Source: Desulfosporosinus fructosivorans (GTDB lineage: Bacteria > Bacillota > Desulfitobacteriia > Desulfitobacteriales > Desulfitobacteriaceae). From it: a stretch of 64,000 nt of DNA. How positions within the stretch are numbered: position 1 is the first letter of the stretch; every line of letters begins with the position of its first letter. Under the pieces are notes generated by a model that worked only from the letters and a program-made list of their open reading frames with translations, searched no databases and had not been told where the DNA came from. The DNA is taken from assembly GCF_004766045.1 (NCBI RefSeq), contig NZ_SPQQ01000006.1, positions 248,001-312,000 on the forward strand, given 5' to 3'. The position numbers and the translations under genes were made by a program. This document shows positions 17,534 to 27,524 of this stretch, piece after piece.

Positions 17534-19444
17534 ATGCCCCCATTTCAAATAAAATTCATGCCCGAGAACCGTATTATTGATGCTGATTCCGGCACATCTC
17601 TGCTCCAAGCAGCTGCTAAGGCGGGAATATATATCAAATCAGGGTGTGGTGGTAAGGGAACGTGCGGTGCTTGCAAGGTCGTTGTTTTAAGTGGAGATCC
17701 CTTAGTGACTGGAACCGGAAACTTAACACCTGACCAAATTTCCGCTGGAGTCCGGCTAGCCTGCCAAACGACGATTCAAGGAGATTTGACAATTGAGGTG
17801 CCTCCAGAGTCTCGGTTACAAGAACATCAGGTCTTAATGGGGGATGTCCAAAAAGGGATCTTACAAGAAAGCGGACATGATTTACTTGAAAAGTTTGGGC
17901 ATCACCCACTTGCCACTAAGCAGAGGATTTCCCTCTCTGCGCCGACCTTGACGGCTAACACGAGTGATTGGGCCCGTCTACAATTGGAACTTCGACGTGT
18001 CCTAAAAGCAGGAGACAAGCCGATCAATATTCCTTTATCCATCCTCAAGAACTTGCCAGAGTCACTTCGTAAAGCAAAGTGGGATTTGTCGGTCACCTTG
18101 ACCGATACTGACACAGGCTTGACTGTCACTCACGTAGAACCTGGGAATGACCACCCCCCTTATGGATTTGCTATTGATATTGGTACGACAACTGTTGTCG
18201 TGTACCTGATCAATCTCTTGACTGGAGAGATTGATGACCAGCAGGGTTCCTACAATAAGCAGGCAAAATTCGGTGATGACGTTATTTCCCGGATAGTGTA
18301 TGCAGTAGAAGACGCTGAGCACTTGAATGAGATTCAGCACACGGTCATTGTTACCATCAACGATCTAATTGACAAGATTCTTGCTCGTCAATCATTGACT
18401 CGTTACAACGTCGCGTGCGCTATGATCGCTGGCAATACGACTATGACACAATTGTTTCTGGGTGTAGATCCGCGCTACATTCGTTTAGAACCCTATATTC
18501 CTACTATGACGAGCGTTCCCTCTGTTCCTGCTAAGGATATTGGGTTGCATATGATTCCTGAGGCCTTGGTACATTGTTACCCCTCGGTAGCAAGCTATGT
18601 AGGTGGGGATATTGTAGCCGGAACACTAGTTACGGATCTAGCCAATGGGGAAGATATTATCCTCTTCATTGACATAGGGACAAACGGGGAAATTGTCCTC
18701 GGCAACCAGGACTGGCTTGTTGCCTGCGCTTGTTCTGCGGGACCAAGCTTTGAAGGTGGTGGCATAACGTTTGGTATGAGAGCCATGCCAGGGGCTATTG
18801 AAAGGGTCATCATTGACCCAGATAGCTTGGATGTTTCGCTTAAGGTGATCAGCAACAGTCTGCCTGTTGGAATATGTGGTTCAGGGCTTGTGGATTGTGT
18901 GTCAAAGCTACTCGGTGCAGGCATAATCGATCGTGCCGGGAATTTCCAGTTGGGGCATCACTCAGGCTCGGAACGCCTAAGAGCTTCAAGCGACGACAAA
19001 GAATTTGTGTTGGCATGGGCTCATCAAGCCGGTGGCGAAAAAGACGTGGTCATTACTGAAAATGATGTCAAGAATATTATTCGTGCAAAAGGGTCGATCT
19101 ACGCTGGGATCCGATCGTTACTGAACATGGTCGCAGTGGATATTGAAATGATCAGTAAGATTGTCATTGCCGGTGGGTTTGGTAACTACCTCAATGTTCA
19201 TGATTCTGTTCAAATTGGCCTGCTCCCAGATCTTGAACCAGAGCTATTTGAATTTATCGGAAATGCTTCCGTTAAAGGAGCTCGTCTCGCCTTACTTTCT
19301 CAGAATGCATGGCGAGAAGCTGAAGAACTAGGCCGTAAGATGACTTATGTTGAGCTATCCGTTGGAGCGACCTTTATGGACGAGTATGTTTCAGCCCTGT
19401 TTTTGCCCCATACCGATTTATCCCTATTTCCATCTTGTCAATAA
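17534..19444 (+). CDS. acsV: Corrinoid reductive activator (RACo/AcsV-like ASKHA protein)
   Basis: A 636-residue protein with an N-terminal plant-type 2Fe-2S ferredoxin domain (Cys38, Cys44, Cys47, Cys77), a linker, and a C-terminal ASKHA ATPase domain with GFAIDIGTTTVVVYL and LFIDIGTNGEIVLGN phosphate loops. RACo family proteins use ATP to drive an electron uphill onto inactive Co(II) CoFeSP, rescuing it to Co(I). Position between acsC and acsD fits this. Start is supported by a GAGGAAGTGA site. Confidence 0.93.
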   Translation: MPPFQIKFMPENRIIDADSGTSLLQAAAKAGIYIKSGCGGKGTCGACKVVVLSGDPLVTGTGNLTPDQISAGVRLACQTTIQGDLTIEVPPESRLQEHQVLMGDVQKGILQESGHDLLEKFGHHPLATKQRISLSAPTLTANTSDWARLQLELRRVLKAGDKPINIPLSILKNLPESLRKAKWDLSVTLTDTDTGLTVTHVEPGNDHPPYGFAIDIGTTTVVVYLINLLTGEIDDQQGSYNKQAKFGDDVISRIVYAVEDAEHLNEIQHTVIVTINDLIDKILARQSLTRYNVACAMIAGNTTMTQLFLGVDPRYIRLEPYIPTMTSVPSVPAKDIGLHMIPEALVHCYPSVASYVGGDIVAGTLVTDLANGEDIILFIDIGTNGEIVLGNQDWLVACACSAGPSFEGGGITFGMRAMPGAIERVIIDPDSLDVSLKVISNSLPVGICGSGLVDCVSKLLGAGIIDRAGNFQLGHHSGSERLRASSDDKEFVLAWAHQAGGEKDVVITENDVKNIIRAKGSIYAGIRSLLNMVAVDIEMISKIVIAGGFGNYLNVHDSVQIGLLPDLEPELFEFIGNASVKGARLALLSQNAWREAEELGRKMTYVELSVGATFMDEYVSALFLPHTDLSLFPSCQ

Positions 19445-19466
19445 CGTTATAAATGGAGGTCGTCTT

Positions 19467-20234
19467 ATGGCAAAGGCAAAGTATATAGCAGTTGCTGGTA
19501 AAGGTGGAGTAGGAAAAACCACGTTCACAGCGTTATTGTTAAGGCAATTAGTTAGCCAACAAAAAGGTATTTCAATTCTCGCGGTAGATGCTGACCCCAA
19601 TGCAAACCTTGGGGAAGCTCTGGGACTTACTGTCACTGCAACGATTTCTGAGTTGCTAGAACAAAGTAAAGATCCCAAAGCGATTCCTGCTGGGATGCCG
19701 AAGAATATCTTCATTGAATATAAACTTCAGCAGTCCTTAGTGGAGTCTAAAGACATTGATCTACTTGTCATGGGTGGTCCGCAAGGAGCTGGGTGTTACT
19801 GCTACCCCAATGATCTTTTGCGCAAATATCTTGAGACCATTGGAGAAAACTACGACTATGTTGCAGTGGATTCTGAAGCAGGCCTAGAACACATTAGCCG
19901 ACGTACCATTCCCCACATTGATTGTATGTTCGTAATCAGTGATTCTTCTGCTCGAGGCATTCGGTCAGCAGGCCGAGTACACGATCTCATACGAGGACTA
20001 AAGTCCGCTGTGGAGACCATATACTTGATCGTAACCAAGAGCACTGAGGGAAGTATGGAGTCCTTAAAGGAAGAAATTGAACGTACAGGACTGACCTTAA
20101 TTGGAGATATTCCCTTAGATCCTCTGGTTGTGGAATATGACTTGGCAGGAAAACCATTATTCGATTTGCCTGATGATGCCGTCTCGGTCAAGGCTGTTGA
20201 AAGCATTTTGCACCGTGCCGGGATCTTTAACTAG
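19467..20234 (+). CDS. CooC/AcsF-type nickel-insertion ATPase, second copy
   Basis: A 255-residue paralogue of the first gene of the operon, with Walker A GKGGVGKTT (residues 11-19), VDADPNA (40-46) and CxC at Cys110 and Cys112. The ATG at 19467 has GGAGG 10 bp upstream; a longer frame from 19347 overlaps the previous gene and lacks a site. AcsF proteins mature the A-cluster and CooC proteins the C-cluster, so the two copies may divide these jobs, but the assignment is inference. Confidence 0.88.
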   Translation: MAKAKYIAVAGKGGVGKTTFTALLLRQLVSQQKGISILAVDADPNANLGEALGLTVTATISELLEQSKDPKAIPAGMPKNIFIEYKLQQSLVESKDIDLLVMGGPQGAGCYCYPNDLLRKYLETIGENYDYVAVDSEAGLEHISRRTIPHIDCMFVISDSSARGIRSAGRVHDLIRGLKSAVETIYLIVTKSTEGSMESLKEEIERTGLTLIGDIPLDPLVVEYDLAGKPLFDLPDDAVSVKAVESILHRAGIFN

Positions 20235-20249
20235 AAAGGAGCGAACTTC

Positions 20250-21209
20250 ATGCCCGTAACATTAGTAAAAGAAAGATATTCCAGTAAAGTTGGAGAGGTA
20301 GTTCTCGGAGCAACTCCTGAACAAGGAGGAACAAGAACTGCTACAGTGACCGTCGGGGGGGATAGTGCCTTACCTTTTCTTCACTTTGAGGGTCAAACGA
20401 TTAACCGTCCAGTTATCGCCATGGAGGTTACAGATGTTGTTCCCACATGGAGCGACATAATTACTAAGCAAATTGGCGATGTCATCAACGACCCTGCTGC
20501 ATGGGCTAAAAAATGCGTAGATGAGTTTGGCGCAGATCTCATTTACTTAAAATTTAACGGAGCAGACCCTGAAGGAGAAAATCGTTCGCCTGAAGATTGT
20601 GCTCGTATCGTTAAAGAAGTCTTGGCTGCCGTTGGAGTTCCTCTTGTCGTCGAAGGGTGTGACGATTCAGCAAAAAACAATGAAGTAATCACGGCTATTG
20701 CAGAAGCTGCTACAGGAGAAAACCTCCTAATCGGTATTGCTGAGCAGGATAACTACAAGTCCATTGCGGCTGCTGCGATGGTTCATAAACATACTTTGAT
20801 TGCTCGTTCACCTTTGGATATTAATATTTGCAAACAGCTTAATATTCTAATCAACGAAATGGGTTTACCTTTGAACAAAATTATTATTGACCCAACTGTT
20901 GCAGGCCTTGGATTCGGCATCGAGTATGTCTATTCTATTATGGAACGAGCACGCCTTGGAGCCTTAGCCAATGATAAAATGCTCTCCATGCCGATCATTT
21001 GTACCGTCGGCTACGAAGCCAATCGTTGTAAAGAGGCCTATGCCTCTGAAGAAGAGTTTCCAGGCTGGGGAAATCTCGAAGACCGTGGTGTGCTTTGGGA
21101 AGCGGTAACAGCTTCTGGTGTGCTTCAAGTTGGAGCTAGTATCCTTGTAATGCGTAACCCTGCAGCAGTTAAGTTAGTTCAAAAGAACATTGCGGATTTA
21201 ATGGGCTAA
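20250..21209 (+). CDS. acsD: Corrinoid/iron-sulfur protein, small subunit
   Basis: A 319-residue beta subunit of CoFeSP, a TIM barrel that dimerises with AcsC and caps the corrinoid. Family features include the IAMEVTDVVPTW stretch near residue 52, DLIYLKFNGADPEG near 95 and the conserved IIIDPTVAGLGFGIEY near 210. It starts 15 bp after the second cooC-like gene, with AGAAAGGAG before the ATG. Confidence 0.96.
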   Translation: MPVTLVKERYSSKVGEVVLGATPEQGGTRTATVTVGGDSALPFLHFEGQTINRPVIAMEVTDVVPTWSDIITKQIGDVINDPAAWAKKCVDEFGADLIYLKFNGADPEGENRSPEDCARIVKEVLAAVGVPLVVEGCDDSAKNNEVITAIAEAATGENLLIGIAEQDNYKSIAAAAMVHKHTLIARSPLDINICKQLNILINEMGLPLNKIIIDPTVAGLGFGIEYVYSIMERARLGALANDKMLSMPIICTVGYEANRCKEAYASEEEFPGWGNLEDRGVLWEAVTASGVLQVGASILVMRNPAAVKLVQKNIADLMG

Positions 21210-21272
21210 TAAACCCTAGGCCATATAATTTATTAACTCTTTTAAACAAAGAATATGAAAGGTTGTGACCGA

Positions 21273-22067
21273 ATGCTAATTTTTGGCGAACGGATAAATG
21301 GGATGTTTACTGATATTGGAGATGCACTTCGTAACAAAGACCCAAAACCTCTACAATATTGGGCAGTGAAGCAAGAAGAAGGGGGAGCTCACTACCTCGA
21401 TGTTAACTCGGGTCCAGCCATTCCCACTGAGGAACGTGTCGCTGCTTACGAGTGGATGGTTAATGTCATTCAAGAAGTTTCCCAATTGCCTCTCGTCTTA
21501 GACTCGACTAACTACAATGCAATCGAAGCTGGTTTGAAAGTTTGTAAACGCCCTGCGATTATCAACTCTTGCCCAGCAGAACAAGTAAAAATCGAACGTG
21601 TTTTCCCTATGGCTATTCAATATAACGCTGGTGTTATAGGCTTAACAATGGACAAAAAAGGAATCCCTAAGGATGCTGATAACAGGGTTGCCTTTGCTAT
21701 GGAATTAGTAGCAGCCGCAGATGAATACGGTCTACCTATGGAAGATCTTTTCATCGATCCTCTTATTCTCCCTGTAAACGTAGCTCAAGAGCATGCACCA
21801 GAAGTTTTGGAATCCCTACGTCAAGTAAAAATGTTGGCAAACCCAGCACCACGTACGGTACTTGGTCTATCCAATGTTTCTCAAAAATCACCAGATCGAA
21901 ACTTAATCAATCGCACCTACCTGGCTATGGCCATAGCGTCAGGTCTTGATGCTGCCATCATGGATGCCAATGACGATGACCTTGTCGATGTCGCTGCGAC
22001 ATGCCAAATCCTACTTAACAGGAGCATATATGCGGATTCCTACCTAAAAGTATTCCGCACTCGCTAA
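21273..22067 (+). CDS. acsE: Methyltetrahydrofolate:corrinoid/iron-sulfur protein methyltransferase
   Basis: A 264-residue pterin-binding TIM barrel that moves the methyl group from methyl-H4folate to Co(I) of CoFeSP, linking the methyl and carbonyl branches. MLIFGERINGMF at the N-terminus is characteristic, as are the YLDVNSGPA and VLDSTNYNAIEAGL pterin-site segments. The ATG at 21273 is chosen over 21255 because family members begin with exactly this MLI.GERINGMF and AAAGGTTGTGA lies before it. Last gene of the operon. Confidence 0.95.
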   Translation: MLIFGERINGMFTDIGDALRNKDPKPLQYWAVKQEEGGAHYLDVNSGPAIPTEERVAAYEWMVNVIQEVSQLPLVLDSTNYNAIEAGLKVCKRPAIINSCPAEQVKIERVFPMAIQYNAGVIGLTMDKKGIPKDADNRVAFAMELVAAADEYGLPMEDLFIDPLILPVNVAQEHAPEVLESLRQVKMLANPAPRTVLGLSNVSQKSPDRNLINRTYLAMAIASGLDAAIMDANDDDLVDVAATCQILLNRSIYADSYLKVFRTR

Positions 22068-22083
22068 TAGTCTACGGCCTATC

Positions 22084-22119
22084 AAAAAGCTCCTCGGAAA
22101 TTATTCCGAGGAGCTTTTT
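22084..22119 (+). terminator. Terminator of the acetyl-CoA operon
   Basis: AAAAAGCTCCTCGGAA pairs with its complement across a short loop and ends in TTTTT. It closes the unit 17 bp after acsE. Confidence 0.9.
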
Positions 22120-22229
22120 ATGAGGAATTTTTCGTTAAGTACTGTGAGTTATTTACTTGGCATATTATTCATACCTTCAAGGATACAAGCATAGCTATCA
22201 ACAGATAAATAATCTGGAGGTGGCAAACC

Positions 22230-23096
22230 ATGGAAGCATATTATCATAGTGATCCTCGATTAGAAGAATGGATAAATCAAATTACTGAAAAGATTTTTAC
22301 TGTATGCCTACTAACAGGGGTTGATTCGGAAGTAGAGTTTCAGAGAGGCTCTGAAATTGTAACCAATGTTGCTAATCTATTACAAGGAATTTCAATCTTT
22401 CCAACAGAATTTTTAGAAGATGGACTTAAGCAACTCCTTGAACAACAACTACCAGACTCTCGAGTTATTAGTAACTTTCCTTTATTCCAAGACACCATGA
22501 ATAAAATGATACGTAAAGGTATGATCAAGGCAATTGACACCCTAAATAAGGAAAATATGAATACTTTATCTTCATCAGATCAGAGTACTCATGATATAAT
22601 AGAAGCACTAAAAGAGGAGACAGGAAGCTCTGTGAATTTATTGAGTGACGAACTCGATACCGAAGGTGTATTAGCTGCTCTTGCTTCAATCAAAACTCAA
22701 CTCATACTTGAATCTAAAGTTGAGCCACAAGCTCTTGGGCTAGAAGAGTTCGTAGCTACTTCTAACGATCCTTTAATTCCTACTAAAGTTTATGGGATTG
22801 TACGTAAGACGAAAGAGCCTGAACAGGCAGAGCGTCTCAAGCACGTTTTAAGCACCATTTTTCCAAACATCTCTATTTCTTGGAACTTGAACTTAATGGG
22901 TCAAACATTTCTGGCCCAGGTGGAGGATATTCTAATTTGTCTTCATAATCCCGAGCAGCCTTGTAGTGTTGAAAGGCTTAATAAGGAAGGTTGGAAGGTC
23001 TACGAGTGCAGTATAGATGATCTTATGTTTCCCCGTAGATTAGAGAGAGGAATCAGACAAGTCCAACGTTTTGGGAAGCAACATAAAATTGAATAG
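22230..23096 (+). CDS. Conserved-looking hypothetical protein
   Basis: A 288-residue soluble protein with no signal or membrane span. The first 110 residues are helical, a Ser/Asp-rich linker follows (about 112-140), and the C-terminal half has mixed alpha/beta character ending RQVQRFGKQHKIE. No family is recognised. CTGGAGGTG lies before the ATG. It stands between the acs terminator and the DegS/DegU pair, so it could be a regulator partner or simply a neighbour. Confidence 0.6.
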   Translation: MEAYYHSDPRLEEWINQITEKIFTVCLLTGVDSEVEFQRGSEIVTNVANLLQGISIFPTEFLEDGLKQLLEQQLPDSRVISNFPLFQDTMNKMIRKGMIKAIDTLNKENMNTLSSSDQSTHDIIEALKEETGSSVNLLSDELDTEGVLAALASIKTQLILESKVEPQALGLEEFVATSNDPLIPTKVYGIVRKTKEPEQAERLKHVLSTIFPNISISWNLNLMGQTFLAQVEDILICLHNPEQPCSVERLNKEGWKVYECSIDDLMFPRRLERGIRQVQRFGKQHKIE

Positions 23097-23195
23097 CTTA
23101 TAAGTAATTTTCTGAAATCAAGTAGGAAATTTTACTTCTTTGTCGAATTAAGCATAGAGAAGAAAAATTACAGAATTTCGAAATGAGGAATAGTA

Positions 23196-24338
23196 GTGTC
23201 GGACCAGTTGGGAGCAATCATGAAAACTACCTTGGCTGCGATCGAATCAGGTAAAGAAGGAATCTTTGTTATTGCAGAAACATCTCGAACTGAGGTACTT
23301 AGGTTAACATATGAACTCTCTCAGCTTAAAGCAGATATCTCAGACATTATTTTACAAGTCGATCAACAAGAGAAAGTTGATCGACGAATGCGGCAGAGTC
23401 TTATGGAAGTAAATCGAGCACATCATAAACACACCCAAGAAGAGATGTACGAAACATATTCTCAAGCAAAAGATGCTCAGGTTAACCTACAACTCTTGCA
23501 AGCTAATGAAATCCAATTGAGAAAACGGCGAGATGATCTTGAACGGTCCCTGCGTCATATGCAGTCTATGGTTGATCGAGCCCTAATTCTGATGACTCAG
23601 GTAAGTATGGCAATTAGCTTATTGCAGGGTGGATTAGCGGATTCAATTCAAACCCATAATCACGAACATAAAATGGATTTGGGGTTGCGAGTAATTAGAG
23701 CACAAGAGGAAGAGCGTAGGCGAGTAGCACGAGAAATACATGACGGCCCAGCTCAAACACTTGCTAACATCGTCTTACGCTTGGAAATAGCTGAAAAGTT
23801 ACTTGAATTTGATCATACCCGTGTTAAAGCTGAACTCATCGACCTTAAAAATCTCGTGCGTTCGAATTTACAAGATATTCGAAGGATTATATTTGATCTT
23901 CGCCCAATGGCCTTGGATGATTTAGGAATTCTACCAGCTATCGCTAAATATTTAGATAATTTCCAGGATAATTATGGTATTGAATGTGAGCTTTTGATTG
24001 AAGGGCGAGAAAAACGGCTCCCTCCTGCATTAGAGGTCGCTCTTTTTCGTTTAGTCCAAGAGGGGATGACTAATGTTGCCAAACATGCTCACTCGCCAAA
24101 AGTAATTATATCGTTAATCTACCAAGAAGAATGGGTGATGGCTCGTATCCAAGATTATGGTAAAGGTTTTGAAGTTAGCTTTGCATTGACCTCTCCTGGA
24201 GAACATTTTGGACTCATAGGAATGCGTGAACGTGTAGAAATGTTCTCCGGACATTTTTCCATTCAATCAACCTTAGGGAAGGGCACTACGATTGAACTAT
24301 CAATTCCATCAAGACTTAAGGGAGGAATGACAACATGA
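23196..24338 (+). CDS. degS: DegS-like cytoplasmic sensor histidine kinase
   Basis: A 380-residue kinase without membrane spans, like DegS. Residues 1-170 form a long coiled-coil sensor region; the HisKA_3 motif EIHDGPAQ gives phospho-acceptor His182; the HATPase_c domain covers about 275-375 with NVAKHAHS (N-box) and GFGLIGMRER-like G-box. The GTG start has GAGGAA upstream. It overlaps degU by ATGA, showing translational coupling. The stimulus is unknown. Confidence 0.9.
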   Translation: MSDQLGAIMKTTLAAIESGKEGIFVIAETSRTEVLRLTYELSQLKADISDIILQVDQQEKVDRRMRQSLMEVNRAHHKHTQEEMYETYSQAKDAQVNLQLLQANEIQLRKRRDDLERSLRHMQSMVDRALILMTQVSMAISLLQGGLADSIQTHNHEHKMDLGLRVIRAQEEERRRVAREIHDGPAQTLANIVLRLEIAEKLLEFDHTRVKAELIDLKNLVRSNLQDIRRIIFDLRPMALDDLGILPAIAKYLDNFQDNYGIECELLIEGREKRLPPALEVALFRLVQEGMTNVAKHAHSPKVIISLIYQEEWVMARIQDYGKGFEVSFALTSPGEHFGLIGMRERVEMFSGHFSIQSTLGKGTTIELSIPSRLKGGMTT

Positions 24339-24973
24339 TACGAATCGTGATTGCCGATGATCATCCACTGTTAAGGGAGGGACTTCGCCGAATTCTAGAA
24401 TTTGAAGAGGGATTTGAAGTCGTTGCAGAAGTTGGGGATGGACAAGGCGCCATTAATGCAGCGCGGAACATGGCAGTTGACATATTACTTATGGATCTTA
24501 ATATGCCTGGGGTAAATGGCTTAGAGGCAGGCCGTGTCATCCGTCGTGAATTTCCAGAAATCGGTATTCTGGTGTTAACAGTTGATGATTCGGATGAAAA
24601 GGTTTTTCAGGTCCTTCAAATAGGTGTGGCAGGTTATTTGTTAAAGGATGTAGATTCGAAAACATTGATTCACTCCATTCGCAAGGTATATGCTGGTGAA
24701 CCAATATTATCACCATCTGTTACTGGGAAATTGCTGAATCAATTGACCCATCCAATTCCTGTAAAGAATACTTGTGGACTAAGTGAGCGAGAAATGGAAA
24801 TCCTCAATTATGTTGTGAGGGGGGCTTCAAATCGGGAGATTGGAGTTTCCTTATTTATTAGTGAGAAGACTGTAAAAAATCATCTATCAAGCACTTATCG
24901 TAAATTAGCAGTTGAGGACCGCACACAAGCAGCGCTTAAGGCAGTTAAACTTAAATTTATTAATCTGGAATAG
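24335..24973 (+). CDS. degU: DegU-like response regulator (NarL/FixJ type)
   Basis: A 212-residue regulator with a receiver domain (acidic pair near Asp8-Asp9, phospho-acceptor Asp54 in LMDLNMPG, Lys near 106) and a C-terminal LuxR-type helix-turn-helix (LSEREMEILNYVVRGASNREIG, about 147-168). It overlaps the kinase gene by 4 bp. DegU-type regulators control exoenzyme, motility and competence genes. The gene pair lies just beyond the acetyl-CoA operon, but no sequence evidence shows that it controls it. Confidence 0.92.
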   Translation: MIRIVIADDHPLLREGLRRILEFEEGFEVVAEVGDGQGAINAARNMAVDILLMDLNMPGVNGLEAGRVIRREFPEIGILVLTVDDSDEKVFQVLQIGVAGYLLKDVDSKTLIHSIRKVYAGEPILSPSVTGKLLNQLTHPIPVKNTCGLSEREMEILNYVVRGASNREIGVSLFISEKTVKNHLSSTYRKLAVEDRTQAALKAVKLKFINLE

Positions 24974-25100
24974 AGTGCTATTGGAGATTCCCTGTTACTT
25001 CATTGTTGCTAATCATAATATAAACAGGTAAAATAGTAACTACATTAATTTTGCTGTCAAAGAGAATAGTTTGAAAAACGTATTATTTGGAGGATGTTCA

Positions 25101-26843
25101 ATGAAAATTAGCTTTTTTGGAGCTTCACAAGTTGTTACGGGATCATCATTTCTTCTGGAATCTGGCGAATCCCGTATTTTAATAGATTGCGGAATGTTTC
25201 AGGGCTCAAAAGCACTGAAAGAATTGAATTATAACGAGTTCCCTTATAATCCAGCAAGTATTGACGCCGTTGTTTTAACACATGCCCATATCGACCACTC
25301 AGGAATGCTCCCAAAATTGATTAAGGCAGGGTTCAAGGGTAAGATCTATGCTACTTCTGAAACCACTAAATTATGCTCTATTATGCTACCAGACAGTGGT
25401 CATATTCAGGAAATGGAAGTTGAGCGTAAAAACCGAAAGCGAGCGAGAACGGGGCTTCAGCCTTTAGTTCCGATTTATACTGTCCAAGATGCGCTAGATA
25501 CCCTCCCATACTTACAGGCAACGCCCTATAATAAAATAATCGACCTTGTCCCGACTGTATCGTTACAACTGTACGACGCAGGCCATATTTTAGGCTCGTC
25601 ACATGTTGTACTATACGTCAAAGAACCTGACTTTAACAAAACTATTGTGTTTTCTGGTGATATAGGCAATGTTCATCAACCATATCTTGAAGATCCAAGT
25701 ATTTTAAGTGAAGCGGACATTGTCGTTATGGAAACAACCTACGGAAATCGACTGCATGTCAAGGCAGATTCAGAAGAGTTAAAAGTAGACCGCATTGAAC
25801 AGCTTGCTGAAACGATTCGTACAACTTATGAAGCTGGAGGGAATTTAATCATTCCTGCCTTTGCAATCGAACGAACCCAGGACATTCTTTATTATCTCCT
25901 AAAATTACAAAATGAACATCGCATTCCCACTTTGCCAGTTTATATTGACAGTCCCTTAGCAATCGCGGCAACAAAAATATTCCAAGAAAACTCCGAGAAT
26001 TTTGATGCAGAGACTCGTGAACTAATTAATAATGGCATTAGTCCGTTGAACATGCCGAATGTTCATTTCAGTCTTACAGCTGCGGATTCAATGGCGCTGA
26101 ATGAAATTGAAGGTGGAGCGATAATAATTGCCGCTAGCGGCATGGCTGATGCTGGGCGAATAAAGCATCACCTTAAGCATAATTTATGGCGAGAGAAGGC
26201 CACTGTCCTATTTGTTGGATATCAGGCACAAGGCACACTCGGCCGTATTCTTTCTGAGGGTGCCCAGACTGTAAATATTCACGGGGAAAAAGTTGTCGTA
26301 AAAGCTCGCATCAGTCATATGGACGGCTTATCTGCTCACGCTGATCAATTAGCTTTGCTTCAATGGCTGTCTATCATTGGGAAAAAGGCGGAGCATCTCA
26401 TTCTTGTTCACGGGGAGCTTGACGCTCAAACTGTTTTTGCTAATAAAATTGAAGAGACGTTTGGCAAAACTCCGCTGATCCCTCAGCTCGGAGAGAGTAT
26501 TGAATTCCTACCCGGTCAAATTATAAGGCATTCTCCCGATAAAGAATGGTTATCCCAGGATGCGCCTGATGCTATTAGCAAGGACTATGAAGCCTTGTCT
26601 CATAAACCCAGTGGCACACCCACATATCAACCGATTAAGCCTACCCTAAAACGAACTAAAGTTTCAGAGCCACGCCAATCAAGGGCTCAAGTTAATAGAG
26701 CATATGTCCGACTACGGCACCATCTCAAACAGCTGATTAGTGAAGGGCAAAGGACTCATGATTTTGCAAGAGTCGCGAATCTTCTTGACAGTATGACCCA
26801 TTGGCTTGAAGAACAAGTGCGTGGAAAACAGCCTAAGAAGTAA
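25101..26843 (+). CDS. Metallo-beta-lactamase/beta-CASP family RNA-processing hydrolase
   Basis: A 580-residue protein. The MBL domain (about 1-200) has the zinc motif THAHIDHSG; the beta-CASP insert and the RMMBL domain follow (VKARISHMDGLSAHADQLALLQW near 400). This architecture matches archaeal CPSF-like and bacterial YsfA/TTHA0252-like nucleases. The 100-residue C-terminal extension is basic and may bind RNA. The ATG at 25101 follows TTGGAGGAT; the longer frame from 25071 would contain that site. Confidence 0.9.
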   Translation: MKISFFGASQVVTGSSFLLESGESRILIDCGMFQGSKALKELNYNEFPYNPASIDAVVLTHAHIDHSGMLPKLIKAGFKGKIYATSETTKLCSIMLPDSGHIQEMEVERKNRKRARTGLQPLVPIYTVQDALDTLPYLQATPYNKIIDLVPTVSLQLYDAGHILGSSHVVLYVKEPDFNKTIVFSGDIGNVHQPYLEDPSILSEADIVVMETTYGNRLHVKADSEELKVDRIEQLAETIRTTYEAGGNLIIPAFAIERTQDILYYLLKLQNEHRIPTLPVYIDSPLAIAATKIFQENSENFDAETRELINNGISPLNMPNVHFSLTAADSMALNEIEGGAIIIAASGMADAGRIKHHLKHNLWREKATVLFVGYQAQGTLGRILSEGAQTVNIHGEKVVVKARISHMDGLSAHADQLALLQWLSIIGKKAEHLILVHGELDAQTVFANKIEETFGKTPLIPQLGESIEFLPGQIIRHSPDKEWLSQDAPDAISKDYEALSHKPSGTPTYQPIKPTLKRTKVSEPRQSRAQVNRAYVRLRHHLKQLISEGQRTHDFARVANLLDSMTHWLEEQVRGKQPKK

Positions 26844-26856
26844 ACGGCTTCATTCG

Positions 26857-27447
26857 CTAAAGCCAAGCAAATTCGGCAGTTTGGCGTTTTATTCCGGCCA
26901 AGAACCGAAGTGTTTCTTCACGCCGCTTTACCGCTAAACGTTTTCCAGCTTTAGTAGATACTTTGTGCGGAAGTGCATCTGCAAAAAGTCGGGCTCTGTC
27001 TACTGCGTTTTCAGTTGTCATAATTAATTCATCTTGCCCGACTAAACTAAATAAACGCATTAAACCTATGTTTCCGAAATTATCCAATATGTCTGAATCA
27101 CGTAAATAAACCGCCTCATCACTCCGTCCAGGCTCTGAGTAATACATGTGATTTTCAACAGCATCTAAAACAATTGGCAACTTGATAGGAGAAAACATCA
27201 TTTGTTGTAAGATGTTTGAGGTGACCCCCTTAGAACGCAAGGCGTGATCAACGTTTTTGAGCGAATAAATAGGGTATTTTCCTGTGTCATGAAGCATTGA
27301 GGCAGTATAAAGAACTTCATCATCTAGAATTAAGCTATTAGAGAGTTCTTTGGCCAGATGATAAACTCTTAAGCAATGGTTAACCCCAGAAGCTGGGTGA
27401 GCACCTGATTTATTAACGATATCTATTAGATCTTGCCGAAAGTCCAT
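26857..27447 (-). CDS. HD-domain phosphohydrolase
   Basis: A 196-residue HD superfamily protein. The first His is in VNHCLRVYHLAKELS near residue 23, and the HD dyad is in SMLHDTGKYPIY near 52, followed by a His in VENHMYYS. Such proteins hydrolyse nucleotides or phospho-metabolites; substrate cannot be read from the sequence. It converges with the beta-CASP gene with only 13 bp between stops. A GAGGAAG site precedes the start. Confidence 0.8.
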   Translation of the reverse strand: MDFRQDLIDIVNKSGAHPASGVNHCLRVYHLAKELSNSLILDDEVLYTASMLHDTGKYPIYSLKNVDHALRSKGVTSNILQQMMFSPIKLPIVLDAVENHMYYSEPGRSDEAVYLRDSDILDNFGNIGLMRLFSLVGQDELIMTTENAVDRARLFADALPHKVSTKAGKRLAVKRREETLRFLAGIKRQTAEFAWL

Positions 27448-27501
27448 TTTTCTTCCTCCTTAGTTCATCTAATCTGAGACTCCTGATTTCCCGAAGTTAA
27501 T

Positions 27502-27524
27502 CGTTAGTTGAACGAGTTCACTTA
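27502..27524. repeat. Arm of the interspersed intergenic repeat
   Basis: TTAGTTGAACGAGTTCACT at 27504-27522 is an exact inverted match of 1202-1220. It lies between divergent genes. Confidence 0.5.
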
